Assembly: GCA_002690655.1 (NCBI GenBank)
Contig: NZFL01000017.1
Location: forward strand, 195,561-259,560
Origin: Pedosphaera sp.
Lineage (GTDB): Bacteria; Verrucomicrobiota; Verrucomicrobiia; Limisphaerales; AAA164-E04
Direction of reading: 5' to 3'
Length of the DNA stretch: 64,000 bases
The notes beneath the pieces were generated by a model, which ran no database searches, was not told the origin of the DNA, and saw only the letters and a program-made list of their open reading frames with translations. The translations under genes and the position numbers were made by a program. Each line of letters opens with the position of its first letter. Positions within the stretch are counted from its first letter, which is position 1. Positions 27,952-38,500 of this stretch are shown here, piece after piece.

Positions 27952-28344
27952 TTATTGCTTCGCCTGAATGGATACTTTTCCTGTTTGAGGGTCGTATTGG
28001 ACTTCCATACCATAAGGGGCTTTGGGCTCCTGGGCCAGGAATCCGGATTCGACAAGCTCTGCGAGATCCTTAGGGTTGCGTCCTTCGGTTATTACAAATT
28101 CCTGCATGGCTTTGTTAACCTGAGCGAGTTCGATGGATTTATTGGAAAACTTATTGGCCTTATTTACTGCGCCCAAATAGTCTACCGGTGCGGTCAATGG
28201 ATTCCCTTCCTCAGCGACCTGCACTTTTGCTTCCTTTGGCTCAGCTGAATCCCCACCACATCCGGCAAGAAAACCAATAACCAGAATAGAGTAGAGGTAA
28301 TTCATCATATCCGTCTGCTTTAATTGAAAGTTGTGCCTTGTCAT
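27952..28344 (-). CDS. Small lipoprotein downstream of the AsmA-like gene
   Basis: This 130-aa protein has a lipobox (LAGC, Cys at about residue 29) after a hydrophobic stretch, so it is probably anchored by a lipid in the periplasm. The start at 28344 is supported by an SD sequence (GGAGG, complement at 28351-28355) 6 bp upstream, and the ATG overlaps the stop of the upstream gene (ATGA); a second ATG at 28308 is an alternative. The mature part is charged and ends in a short region (KAPYGMEVQYDPQTGKVSI) that resembles the C-terminus of type II pseudopilins. It is coupled to the AsmA-like gene. Its function is unknown. Confidence 0.75.
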   Translation of the reverse strand: MTRHNFQLKQTDMMNYLYSILVIGFLAGCGGDSAEPKEAKVQVAEEGNPLTAPVDYLGAVNKANKFSNKSIELAQVNKAMQEFVITEGRNPKDLAELVESGFLAQEPKAPYGMEVQYDPQTGKVSIQAKQ

Positions 28345-31300
28345 TGATCGCCTCCGCGATTGCGGAAGTTGTCCAATAGCTTCAATGGATTGACTTGCTC
28401 AAGAATCCCTGATTTTTCTTCTTTTTTATCCTCTCCCTCGTTGCCTTCTTCAGATGTTTTGGAGTCTCCAGTTAGAAAGCCACCCACATCCTTGAGAACC
28501 TTCACTGCTCCCTCCCCTACATTGAGAGGCAAAACTGCGGCTGATTTAACGAGACCGGCGCCTGATTTAACAAGCAATCCAGATAAGACAAGTTTATCAG
28601 TTTTGGTTTTCGGTGCGCCAATCGTACCTTCCAATTTCACAAAATCAGGTAATTTAACATGGGGGGTGTCTTTGGGCGCACTGGAAGGCATCAGATTTGA
28701 TTTTCTGGCAATGGACCGCTCCAGATAAAACTCTACGGGCAGATTGAGCACACTGTTGGTAAGCACATTGTCCAGAGGGATCTCACCTGATGCATGCACC
28801 TGAAAAGCATCGGATTGCAATTTGAACGCATCCAGACCCAGAATTTGATTTTCAATCTTCAAGTTTGTTTCGAAGCCATTGATGGGAGCTTTCAAAAGCT
28901 CAGGCAAGCGAAGCACTGCGGTAATGGGGGTCATCAATAGACGCATTTCAGGGCTGACAAAATTTATGTCGGCATCGGTATATTTGAGTGACATAGCCCC
29001 ATTCAGGTTACGCTGCCAACCCGACTCAGTGAGGCCAGCCCCTTTCCATTCGGCTTTACCGGAAATCATGCCTGAAACTTGGCCTTTTTCACTCGGGTTC
29101 AAGGTATCCATAAATGCCTCAATCGGAATCTGGTCGACTTCTAGTGTCATGTCATAGCCCCAATCGGGTTTGGCAAAATCCATTGCCATTTCTGCCTTGA
29201 TAAGCCCCTCGTTGAGGGTCATGCCGAGCGGTCGAATGGTCAGGGTATTCGTTTGCCATAGGGCATGTGCCTGAAAAGCTTTTATGGATACGTTTCGAAC
29301 GATCAGTTTTGCGATATCGAGTTTCACGTCAAACTCACCCATCGGAACATCCAGAGCACCTGATTGAGGTGCTGGCGGAACATCAGGGGTGCTTGTGGAC
29401 TGCACTTGAGCTTGAGCCTCTTCCGGTTTTGCTATCAAGTCAAAATAAGAAGTCAAGTCCATGGAAGGCGAATTCACTCTCAAATTTCCTTTGGATGCCA
29501 TGAATGGAAGCAAAGGAATTTGCCCACTTACTTTAATCACGTTGTCCGCTAGGCTTGTTGGCGTCAGTTTAAAGAAACTGGGACGAATTTCCAGGTGTTG
29601 CGTATTCCAAGCAAGGTCCAGATCCAATTCGGATTGCAATTCCTTGATCCGTTCGCTCTCAGGATCTTTGACCTTCAAATTAGAAAGGCTTGTATTCCCT
29701 TTGAGTGTGCTTTCACCGTTTAGATCGAGTTGCAGTTCTGCCTCAAGATTAAGAGTAACTTCGGTAAAATCTTCCGCATTGGAAAATGGGTTCAAAAACG
29801 GACTGAGCGCAAACCGATTGATTCCGACCGAGTTGATCATGAATGCCCCGGTCTCACGCTCCAGGTCCATCTCGCCCTTTATACCAATGGTTCCTCCATC
29901 ATTAAAATCCTCATGGAAATCTATCTGAGTCGTTCCAAGCTTGAGCAGCTCATCTCTTATCGAGAATTCGGAGTTCAAACCAACGGTGTATGATTCATAG
30001 GACATACCGGAAAAGCTGCCTGTGTAATCGCGTAGCGCCATCTGTAAAACTCCAGACAAATCATCATCGTTATCACGCAGCCTGAACGATAGCTCACCCA
30101 AACCTTGCTCAATACTCAAACCATCCATATTTACAAATGACTTCATTAATGCCAGATCAGCTTTGGCTTCGGTATGGAGATTATATCCTTTACTCCCGAG
30201 CACATGCGATCCAGAGGCGGAAAAACTGACCAGAGAATTCCCAGAAGTGTTTGACCACTCCATTGCCAATCGCTTGAGTGTAACGCGGGTGTAGTCTTCA
30301 AAAACCATTTCCAGATTCAAAGATCCAGAAGTTCCACTTTCAGTGTGCCCATCGAATGCCATATCTGCATCTTTGAAGCCCCCAGTAAAATCAGCCTGCA
30401 TGCGTGTACCTGATTGCTCCACTTTCAAGGAAAAATCACCAAACAGTTCACCCTGATTCAGTGTATCGAAAGTGAAATCTCGCCAGTCGCCGAGATTGAA
30501 ATTGGTAATGTTGAAATTAAATTCAGGCTCTTGAAAACTCTCAGGCTGTCCGTTCCATGCAAAAGTGACCGGTTTCAACAGAGCTCCGGTGATCGCAGGT
30601 GTCGCGCCGTCCGCAACGGTCAAACCAAATTGTTGAACGGTCAATTTCTCTCCATCGGCATCATAGTTGAGTGTCGTATCTAATTCCACATTCAGCGGAG
30701 GCGTCACTCCCTCCCCTGTCCCAATGGAAACATTGGAACAGGTGGTCGTGACGGCAAGGGCCAACAAGTTTCCACCATTGGTCAAGGTCATTGTCAAGGA
30801 GCCGTCCATCACGGTCTCTTTGAAATCTATACCTGCGACAGCGCCTGCCAGGTTAAGAAATTGCCTGTTCAAATTGTCAAATGCCGCAACGATTCGACCT
30901 TCTGATGTTGCAAAATCAAATGGCCCCATCACTCGAATATTTCCTGCAGCTTGACCATTGCGCATCATGCTCAGTGAAACGTCGTCAATGCTACCGGGTT
31001 CCAGAGCGAGTATCAGGTCCCCGTTGACGCCAACCATATCGGCGTAGGCACCGGTAGCTGACTCGACTTTAAGCTGACCGTTGAGTGTCGATTTTTCAGG
31101 GAATAATTCGGCGTTCAAACCAAGGTCACCTTCCAGTTTCATTGATAAAGCTAATTGAGTTTCTTCTCCTGCGTCTGTGATTTTTGTCGTTTTCAAGCCA
31201 ATATCCAACTTCAAGGGACCTTCCAGATCCTGACCAAGCTTCTCAATGCTGACCTTGTTCAGGAGTAGTTCCGTTACATTTTGCCCGCCACCACTTGTTT

Positions 31301-31823
31301 TCTGACGAAGGATCACCTTACCGTTTTCGACTGAAAGAAGGTTCAAGTCCATGACAGGAAGCGGTGCATTCGGGCTTGGAGGAAGGCTTTCAAGCCAGGA
31401 GGAGAGATTGCTTTTACCATCCTCTGCCTCAATGATGATGACTTCCGGGTTCATTAGCTGCAACTGGTCCAGTTTGATGGTGCCCCCCAGTATGGTGAGA
31501 AGGCTGTACCTGACAAGTGCACCTTTGGCCGAAACGAGGGTTTCACCGTTGTAGGGAGTAATGATCAAGTCCTTGAGTTCAATCTGGGAAAAGGGACTGA
31601 GTGAAATATCCTCGACCTGGATTGTTGCCATCATGGATTTTTCAATTGATGGCAACACAACAGAGCGGAGAAAAAAGGAGCTACCGATGAAAAAATATGC
31701 CACAACAAGCAGCAGAATAAGCCCCGTAATCATGAGCTTGAGGCGTTTGGGCCATGGCCTTGGTTCCCGTGTTCCCAATTGTTCTTGGTCCAAATTTGGC
31801 TTGCCGATGGATGGATCAGTCAT
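28341..31823 (-). CDS. AsmA-like envelope protein (large)
   Basis: This 1160-aa protein has a cytoplasmic N-terminus of about 27 residues, one transmembrane helix (about 28-52) and a very long periplasmic part of repeated beta-strands. AsmA-type blocks are visible as SLSPFSQIELKDLIIT near the start and, around 970-1090, as NLNGAMSLKYTDADINF with GFETNLKIENQILGLDAFK. AsmA/TamB-like proteins are now thought to form hydrophobic grooves that carry phospholipids between membranes. The C-terminus (about 1090-1160) is an acidic, Lys/Glu-rich tail. It sits 30 bp after hldD and overlaps the next gene by ATGA, consistent with an envelope-assembly operon. Confidence 0.85.
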   Translation of the reverse strand: MTDPSIGKPNLDQEQLGTREPRPWPKRLKLMITGLILLLVVAYFFIGSSFFLRSVVLPSIEKSMMATIQVEDISLSPFSQIELKDLIITPYNGETLVSAKGALVRYSLLTILGGTIKLDQLQLMNPEVIIIEAEDGKSNLSSWLESLPPSPNAPLPVMDLNLLSVENGKVILRQKTSGGGQNVTELLLNKVSIEKLGQDLEGPLKLDIGLKTTKITDAGEETQLALSMKLEGDLGLNAELFPEKSTLNGQLKVESATGAYADMVGVNGDLILALEPGSIDDVSLSMMRNGQAAGNIRVMGPFDFATSEGRIVAAFDNLNRQFLNLAGAVAGIDFKETVMDGSLTMTLTNGGNLLALAVTTTCSNVSIGTGEGVTPPLNVELDTTLNYDADGEKLTVQQFGLTVADGATPAITGALLKPVTFAWNGQPESFQEPEFNFNITNFNLGDWRDFTFDTLNQGELFGDFSLKVEQSGTRMQADFTGGFKDADMAFDGHTESGTSGSLNLEMVFEDYTRVTLKRLAMEWSNTSGNSLVSFSASGSHVLGSKGYNLHTEAKADLALMKSFVNMDGLSIEQGLGELSFRLRDNDDDLSGVLQMALRDYTGSFSGMSYESYTVGLNSEFSIRDELLKLGTTQIDFHEDFNDGGTIGIKGEMDLERETGAFMINSVGINRFALSPFLNPFSNAEDFTEVTLNLEAELQLDLNGESTLKGNTSLSNLKVKDPESERIKELQSELDLDLAWNTQHLEIRPSFFKLTPTSLADNVIKVSGQIPLLPFMASKGNLRVNSPSMDLTSYFDLIAKPEEAQAQVQSTSTPDVPPAPQSGALDVPMGEFDVKLDIAKLIVRNVSIKAFQAHALWQTNTLTIRPLGMTLNEGLIKAEMAMDFAKPDWGYDMTLEVDQIPIEAFMDTLNPSEKGQVSGMISGKAEWKGAGLTESGWQRNLNGAMSLKYTDADINFVSPEMRLLMTPITAVLRLPELLKAPINGFETNLKIENQILGLDAFKLQSDAFQVHASGEIPLDNVLTNSVLNLPVEFYLERSIARKSNLMPSSAPKDTPHVKLPDFVKLEGTIGAPKTKTDKLVLSGLLVKSGAGLVKSAAVLPLNVGEGAVKVLKDVGGFLTGDSKTSEEGNEGEDKKEEKSGILEQVNPLKLLDNFRNRGGDQ

Positions 31824-31853
31824 ATTTAGATACTGCTAATTTCATTGATTAAT

Positions 31854-32786
31854 TCAGGATTCACCACTCTTCAGCAACCATTTCACATAGTCATCAATCC
31901 CATGCTGCAGATCAAAACGTGGCTCATAACATAGCTTCTCGCGCGATTTTGAAATATCCGCTTGAGTGACATTTTGATAAAAAGAATATGGATTCTCAAA
32001 ATATTCGGGATCAAGAGCTAACCCAAGGGCTTTATTGAGCCTTGAAATAACATCATTGAAAGATGATGACGAGCCCGATCCTACGTTGTAAACCCCAGGG
32101 ACAGATGCTACCGAAGCCGCCAATGTCGCCTCTACAACGTCCTTAACATAGACGAAATCACGCTTTTGTTCGCCATCTTTGAAAATGCGAGGTTTTTTAC
32201 CAGCCTTCATCTGGAGATATAACTGGTAAACCATGCTTGCCATATGCCGCTTGTGAGCCTCTTTTGGTCCATAAACATTGAAGTAGCGCAAACCAACAAG
32301 GTTCCATGCAGGATACTGCTTTCGATAATATCCTGAAAGGTGATCTAACTGTATCTTACTGAATGCATAAGCGTTTTGAGGCGAAGGTGTGCATCTCTCA
32401 CCCATGACAGTCTCAGTTTTGCCGTAGACTGCTGCTGATGAGGCGTAGACCAATGGCGTTTGATCACTCTTCGCCCATTGCAGCAATTTACGAAAGCCCT
32501 CTACGTTGTCGTGGACCTGTCTGTATTGATCCTGTTCTGTCGTGTCTGTGATCGAAGCGAGGTGAAAGATGGCATCAAAAGCACCTTCTTGAAATCGTTT
32601 ATCGATATCAACTTCAGCGATATTTCCAGCAATAAAATCCCCCCTGAAACCCTCAAGATTCCTGAAATCACCTGATCGAAAGTCATCCATGACAACGATC
32701 CACGCCTCGGGATGCCTCCTTTGCAACTCAAGCGTTAAATTGGAACCAATGAACCCGGCTCCACCAGTGACCAACACACTTTGCAT
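31854..32786 (-). CDS. hldD: ADP-L-glycero-D-manno-heptose-6-epimerase-like SDR
   Basis: This 310-aa protein starts at the ATG at 32786; the frame extends to a TTG at 32822 that adds unrelated residues. It is an extended short-chain dehydrogenase with GGAGFIGSN for NAD(P), the ASSAAVYG strand, the catalytic YAFSK (YxxxK), then LRYFNVYGPKEAHKRHMAS and FKDGEQKRDFVYVKDV, the pattern of HldD/RfaD. That enzyme makes the heptose precursor of the LPS inner core in the cytosol. A related sugar-nucleotide epimerase cannot be excluded. It heads an operon with the AsmA-like gene and is divergent from phnA, with about 90 bp between them for both promoters. Confidence 0.85.
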   Translation of the reverse strand: MQSVLVTGGAGFIGSNLTLELQRRHPEAWIVVMDDFRSGDFRNLEGFRGDFIAGNIAEVDIDKRFQEGAFDAIFHLASITDTTEQDQYRQVHDNVEGFRKLLQWAKSDQTPLVYASSAAVYGKTETVMGERCTPSPQNAYAFSKIQLDHLSGYYRKQYPAWNLVGLRYFNVYGPKEAHKRHMASMVYQLYLQMKAGKKPRIFKDGEQKRDFVYVKDVVEATLAASVASVPGVYNVGSGSSSSFNDVISRLNKALGLALDPEYFENPYSFYQNVTQADISKSREKLCYEPRFDLQHGIDDYVKWLLKSGES

Positions 32787-32878
32787 GTCATCAAAAATGG
32801 ACTTAGCCACAACAAAGTGCAAGCCAAGGATTAAATCGCATTGCCATAGCCATCACTCAAGCCATATTGTAACAAAAC

Positions 32879-34129
32879 ATGACCGAAACGCAGATCAAAG
32901 CCACGACGATTGAAGTCAACGGAATCTCTTACGATCTCCCCCCAGCCCCTATTGCTGTCATTTGCCTTGACGGCTCAGCGGACGCTTATTTAGATGCCGC
33001 GCTGGCGAGAGACGCCATGCCTAACCTGAAAAAAATCAGTATTACAGGATACCGAGGTCAGGCAAGAGGGGCTTTACCTTCATTTACAAATGTTAACAAT
33101 GCATCAATCGTCACAGGATGCCCCCCTTCAACACATGGTATCTGCGGAAACTTTTTCCTGAATCCGGATACAGGAGAGGAAGTCATGATGAACTCAGCCT
33201 CCTTTCTTCGAAGCGCTACGATCATGTCGGCTGCTGCCAAGGCTGGACGAAAAGTCGGGGTTGTTACTGCCAAAGAAAAATTAAGAGATATCTTTGCACA
33301 CGAGCTTGAAGGGATCGCTTTCTCAACCGAAAAAGCCAATCAGTCCACCATGGAAAAACATGGTATTGATGACGTAGAGGCATTGGTTGGCAAGGAAACA
33401 CCATACATCTACAGCGGAGAGGCAAGTGTGTATGTGCTGGAGGCAGGTGTTGCTCTGCTTGAATCCGGCAGGTCCGATTTCCTTTACCTCTCCACTACCG
33501 ACTATATGCAGCACACCTACGAGCCTGATGCTCCTGAATCAATTGAATTCTATCATCAATTGGACAAAGCTATGGGTAGGCTGCTTGAACTCGGGGCCCG
33601 CATCGGTATCACGGCAGACCACGGAATGAATGCAAAACAAGGGCCTGACGGCTCCCCAAATGTGATCTACCTGGAAACGGAGTTGAGCAAAAGATTTGGC
33701 GATGGCTTTTCCGTCATCCTCCCTATCACTGATCCTTACGTCGTGCACCACGGCGCGCTGGGTTCATTTGCAGTCATTCATTGCCCAGAGGCGGCCAACA
33801 AAAACCAGATAGCAGAGTGGTGTGCTTCACAGAAAGGTGTCACCGAGGTTTACCACAAGGCAGAGGCTGCCAGCAAACTACAGCTGCCGGAGGATCGCCT
33901 GGGTGATATTGTTGTCTTGAGTGGTCGAGACATCGTGCTGGGTCGCACCCCAGCACACCATGACCTGACAGCACTGAAAGTTGGCCTGAGATCGCATGGT
34001 GGAAGGTATGAGGAAATGGTACCGTTTATTTTTTCTGCGCCTCTGAAGCCAGATTTCCACCAGAAGGGACTTGGCGACCCAAGGAATTTTGAAGTTTTTA
34101 GTTATACCATCAACGGACTTCAGGATTAA
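32879..34129 (+). CDS. phnA: Phosphonoacetate hydrolase
   Basis: This 416-aa protein is in the alkaline phosphatase superfamily and cleaves phosphonoacetate to acetate and phosphate. The two-zinc site is complete: Asp31 (ICLDGSAD), the nucleophile Thr70 (LPSFTNVNN), Asp208 and His212 (TTDYMQH), Asp247 and His248 (TADHGMN) and His373 (RSHGG). The spacing is nearly the same as in the characterised enzyme from Sinorhizobium. It starts the phosphonate locus and is followed 20 bp later by phnY. It lies divergent from hldD. Confidence 0.95.
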   Translation: MTETQIKATTIEVNGISYDLPPAPIAVICLDGSADAYLDAALARDAMPNLKKISITGYRGQARGALPSFTNVNNASIVTGCPPSTHGICGNFFLNPDTGEEVMMNSASFLRSATIMSAAAKAGRKVGVVTAKEKLRDIFAHELEGIAFSTEKANQSTMEKHGIDDVEALVGKETPYIYSGEASVYVLEAGVALLESGRSDFLYLSTTDYMQHTYEPDAPESIEFYHQLDKAMGRLLELGARIGITADHGMNAKQGPDGSPNVIYLETELSKRFGDGFSVILPITDPYVVHHGALGSFAVIHCPEAANKNQIAEWCASQKGVTEVYHKAEAASKLQLPEDRLGDIVVLSGRDIVLGRTPAHHDLTALKVGLRSHGGRYEEMVPFIFSAPLKPDFHQKGLGDPRNFEVFSYTINGLQD

Positions 34130-34149
34130 AAACTATCTTCTGAGAAATT

Positions 34150-35571
34150 ATGATACCTGATTACCACTGTTTGATAGCAGGCGAGCCAGTCAAATCTGAT
34201 CGATTTGTCGAAGTAGAAAATCCATATAATAATGCAATCGTAGGGAGGGTCTCCGAATGTAATGCAGCGCATACCGAAAAAGCTATCCAATCCGCATTGA
34301 GCAGCAATTCTCGTCTGACTCGCTATGAACGTTTTGAGATACTCGACAAGACGCGTCGTGATTTGTTGTCCAAGAAAGAAGAGTTTGCCAAACTGATCAC
34401 ATCCGAGGCTGGACTTTGCATGCGGGAAACGCTGTATGAAGTAGGCAGAGCGTGTGATGTTTTGCAGTTTTCAGCTATGGAAGCGCTCAAAGATGATGGT
34501 CAAATATTCAGCTGTGACGTTTCTCCACAGGGAAAAGCACGCAAGATTTTTACAATCCGCGAGCCTCTGAACGCCGCGGTGGCAATCACCCCGTTCAATC
34601 ACCCACTCAATCAGGTAGCCCATAAATTGGGACCGGCAATCGCAGCTGGCACTCCAATCATCTTAAAACCTTCAGAAAAAACCCCTCTGACGGCTATCAG
34701 ACTTGCAGAACTTCTCTACAAAAACGGACTCCCAGGCTGGATGTTGAGCGTCGTCCTCGGAGCCACTGCGGAAGTTGCCGAACCACTCGTGCTGGACGAA
34801 CGCGTTGAATTGGTAAGTTTCACCGGCAGCGTTGCTGTTGGAAAGCACATTTCCAGGACTGCAGGTTATAAGAAATTGGTCCTTGAACTGGGAGGGAATG
34901 ATCCATTGATCATCCTTGAAGATGCCGACATGGACCTGGCATTGCACCTTGCCTGTGAAGGATCGTTTCGAAACTCAGGCCAAAGATGCACGGCAGTTAA
35001 ACGTATATTGGTTCACAAATCTTTGGTGAAATCATTCACGGAAGCATTTGTCAAAAAAGCAGAGACATATCGTTCGGGGGATCCTGCATCCATGGATACC
35101 AGAGTCGGGACTGTGATTGACGAGGCTTCTGCAAAACGACTGGAATCATCTGTCAGGGAAGCCGTAGAACAAGGAGCAAAGGTTCTTTTGGGTGGTAATC
35201 GAAATGGTGCTCTTCTCGAACCAACGGTGATATCCAATGTTCGACGTGATGCAAAAATGATCACCAGCGAATCATTTGGTCCTCTCGCTCCCATACTTGC
35301 TGTTGACGATATCGAGGATGCCATAGGATTGGCAAACTCAACACCCTACGGTTTATCATCCGGCGTCGTAACAAACAACATGGAGCACGCATTAAAGGCC
35401 GTAAGGGAGTTAAGGTGCGGCACTGTCAATATCAACGAAGTTCCCGGATATCGAATTGAATGCTCCCCTTTTGGAGGCATTAAAAACTCGGGACTGGGCA
35501 TCAAGGAAGGTGTCATCGAAGCCATCAAATGCATGACCACCGTCAAAACTTTCTCTATGCCCTGGGGATAA
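34150..35571 (+). CDS. phnY: Phosphonoacetaldehyde dehydrogenase
   Basis: This 473-aa protein of the aldehyde dehydrogenase superfamily oxidises phosphonoacetaldehyde to phosphonoacetate with NAD, the step before PhnA. Landmarks are TPFNHPLNQVAHKLGPAIAAG (cofactor site), FTGSVAVGK, ELGGNDP with catalytic Glu246, and SGQRCTAVKR with catalytic Cys280. The assignment to PhnY rather than another ALDH comes from the phnA partner 20 bp upstream, with support from the sequence. The phnW transaminase that would supply phosphonoacetaldehyde from 2-aminoethylphosphonate is not in this window. Confidence 0.9.
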   Translation: MIPDYHCLIAGEPVKSDRFVEVENPYNNAIVGRVSECNAAHTEKAIQSALSSNSRLTRYERFEILDKTRRDLLSKKEEFAKLITSEAGLCMRETLYEVGRACDVLQFSAMEALKDDGQIFSCDVSPQGKARKIFTIREPLNAAVAITPFNHPLNQVAHKLGPAIAAGTPIILKPSEKTPLTAIRLAELLYKNGLPGWMLSVVLGATAEVAEPLVLDERVELVSFTGSVAVGKHISRTAGYKKLVLELGGNDPLIILEDADMDLALHLACEGSFRNSGQRCTAVKRILVHKSLVKSFTEAFVKKAETYRSGDPASMDTRVGTVIDEASAKRLESSVREAVEQGAKVLLGGNRNGALLEPTVISNVRRDAKMITSESFGPLAPILAVDDIEDAIGLANSTPYGLSSGVVTNNMEHALKAVRELRCGTVNINEVPGYRIECSPFGGIKNSGLGIKEGVIEAIKCMTTVKTFSMPWG

Positions 35572-38500
35572 TCAGGTTCATCTGCCTGGACAAACTGCTT
35601 GCGCTGTGTCTGTTGATAACGGCTGAGTCTGCTGCTCGATCAGGCAGCGCAGCAGACTGGAAGCACTTTACCATGTCGGACGGCCTGCCGAGCGCTGGGG
35701 TCGCAGGCGTCACGTTCAGTTCCAAAGAGAAGGTTTGGCTGAGATATCAGGATTCAAATACCATCAGCGAATTTGACGGCTATGACATCGCTAGTCTTCA
35801 GGTTCCAGACCTGACGGCTAGCAAAGTCTATGAAAGCCGCTCGGGACAGATTTGGGCCATCCATCCCACGGGCCTGCATCTCTGGTCCAAAAGCGAATGG
35901 CAGTCATTCAGTGTGCCTGCAATCGCAGCTGCTTATCGGAAGGTGGTTCAGCGCTTGCGCAGTCCCGTTTCACTTATCCCTCTGCAAATCAATCAATGCC
36001 TGATTCTTGCAAATGATTCTTTGCATCTTTTCAATGCAAGTCCCTACTTCGTGAAGCAAGTCCATGATCTTAACTCAAGTGTGATGGCACCATTCTCTGA
36101 AGTCATGGAGTGTAAAAACGGAGATGTCCTTTTAGCTGGAACAGGCGGGATTATATGGTTTGCCGGCCCCGCAAAGGACATAGAACAAACAGCTCATCGC
36201 TCAGTGAACATGCCGGAGGAAATACAGGACTATCAACTAACTACCCCATTGGAAAATGCGAATGAGGTTTTTACCTTCATAGGCAAAAAAGAGGGCAAAC
36301 CCAGAATTGCGGTTCGTTTAGAGGGAAATACGTGGTCATGGTCTCGAATCCCTCCAAAAATAAAACTGCAGACATATTGGCATGATGCAGGCGGCTTTGG
36401 ATGGGGAACTTCTTTTAATGGTCTCTACAACATCGATATAGAAAACGATTCAGTCGAATTATCCAATGCCCTCGAGGCTGGTTTGATTTTTGATGTGATA
36501 TCAGACGGGGCAGGTCATTTCTGGATTGCGACAAGCGAAGGTTTGTCTCGGCAATCACCCTCATACTGGCAACTTGCACATCCTGAGTTAGGTGAATCAA
36601 CGGTTTTTGATATTGCCAGAGATCGTAAAAATCATTTGTGGATGGTCACGGAGGATGCACTGATGACTTTTGACGAAAAAGGCTCTCATACTATCAATTG
36701 GCCTGAATCTCTGGAACGCATATTCAAAGGAAACCAATGCCTGTTCACCTTGCCTAATGGCTGGATTGGTGTTAATTCAGGAAATGGTCCCATTCTATTT
36801 TCTCCAGAAGCCAACTCGTTCCGTCAGATAAAATCTCCGGTCAAGAATGAAGAAGTGATCAAAATCCTGGGCAACCAGATTAACGGCGATATTGTAGTGC
36901 AGGTTAGTTCTGCGCAAAGTGATTCACATGGAATTTTTTGGACTTTCAATGGTGAATCTTTCGATGCACTAGAAATCGATTTTGCCCCTGATATCGATGC
37001 ATCTGAATATTTCTGGACCACTGAACTACCACCTGAAATATGGTTCGGAGCAAAAGATGGCATTGCCTATGCTAATGGCAAACAGTGGGTTCAATTTGAG
37101 GCAGAGGAAGGTCTAAGCACAGACGTCCCTCATTGCATGCTTGAATTGAAGGACGGTCGACTGTGGCTTGGGGCAGGTTCCTACATTTATGAACTTCAAA
37201 GCAATCGATGGGTGCAAATCTATTTCGCAAGGGAAAAGATCAATGATCTTCTTGAAGCAAGGGATGGGACGATCTGGGTAGCGTCCAACAATGGAGTACA
37301 TCGCTACTTTCAGAAAACATGGTTGACTCACAACACAATTGAAGGCCTTCCCAGCAACACGGTTTACATGCTCTATGAAGATGTGACAGGCAGTGTCTTT
37401 GCCGCAACAACTCGCGGTGTCTCACGCTATGCCCCGCAATCAGATATGGAAGCTCCCATTACGAATATTGAAATCCCCAAAGAAAGCAGCCAAAAGGACA
37501 TAAAGCGCGGAACAGTGGTGACATTCAACAGTATCGACAAATGGGAACATACACCGAACGAGAGGCTTCTGTATTCCTACCGTCAGGACAATGAAGTCTG
37601 GCATCCATTTTCATATACAAACAATATCATTCTCGGAGACTTGCCTGCAGGAATTCACAAAATTGAAGTGCAGGCGATGGATCGAAATGGCAATATTGAA
37701 GTTCAACCACCTATTTTCCGCTTCAATTTCACCATCCCGTGGAATGAGGACCCCCGGCTGATGACCATGACATGGGCGGCAGCTATCATTACTTTGATAC
37801 TCACAGGGTTCGCCATTAATCGACATCAACAATTGAAGCGAAGCTATGCGGAGGTCGAAAAAATTGTTGATATCCGAACAAAGGAATTAGAACAGGCCAA
37901 CAAAGAGCTCCTTCAGGATCAAAAGATGAAGGCGCTTGGTACATTGGCCTCTGGAATCGCCCATGATTTCAATAGTATTCTTTCCATCATCAAAGGCTCC
38001 ATACAAATCATCGAAGAGAATCCTAGCGATACTGATAAATTGCGAAAACGTGTAGGTCGAATGCATTCAGTCGTGGATCAGGGAGCTGGTATTGTTCAAT
38101 CCATGCTTGGATATGTAAGGCGAAAAAATGAACCCTCTCATTTATATGATTTGAATAACGTAGTTCTGGAGGCCATACGATTTTCGAAGGACCAACAATC
38201 AACACAATCCATTGAATACCACGCAAACCCCACGATAGGAGAACTGAAAATGGCTCCTGATCTTGTTAAGCAAATCCTGATCAATTTAATTAATAATGCG
38301 GCTGATTCCATGGATCATGATGGCGTTGTGGGCATTCATTTGAATTTATTCAAGTCGTTCGCAGGTCACGTAGCCTTGAAGCCAAGCAAAGCAGATAACT
38401 ATGCTGTGCTGAGAATAATGGACAGCGGAGTTGGGATATCAGAGGAAATTGTGAGTCGAATATTCGAACCATTTTATACAACAAAGGCCTTTTCATCGAG

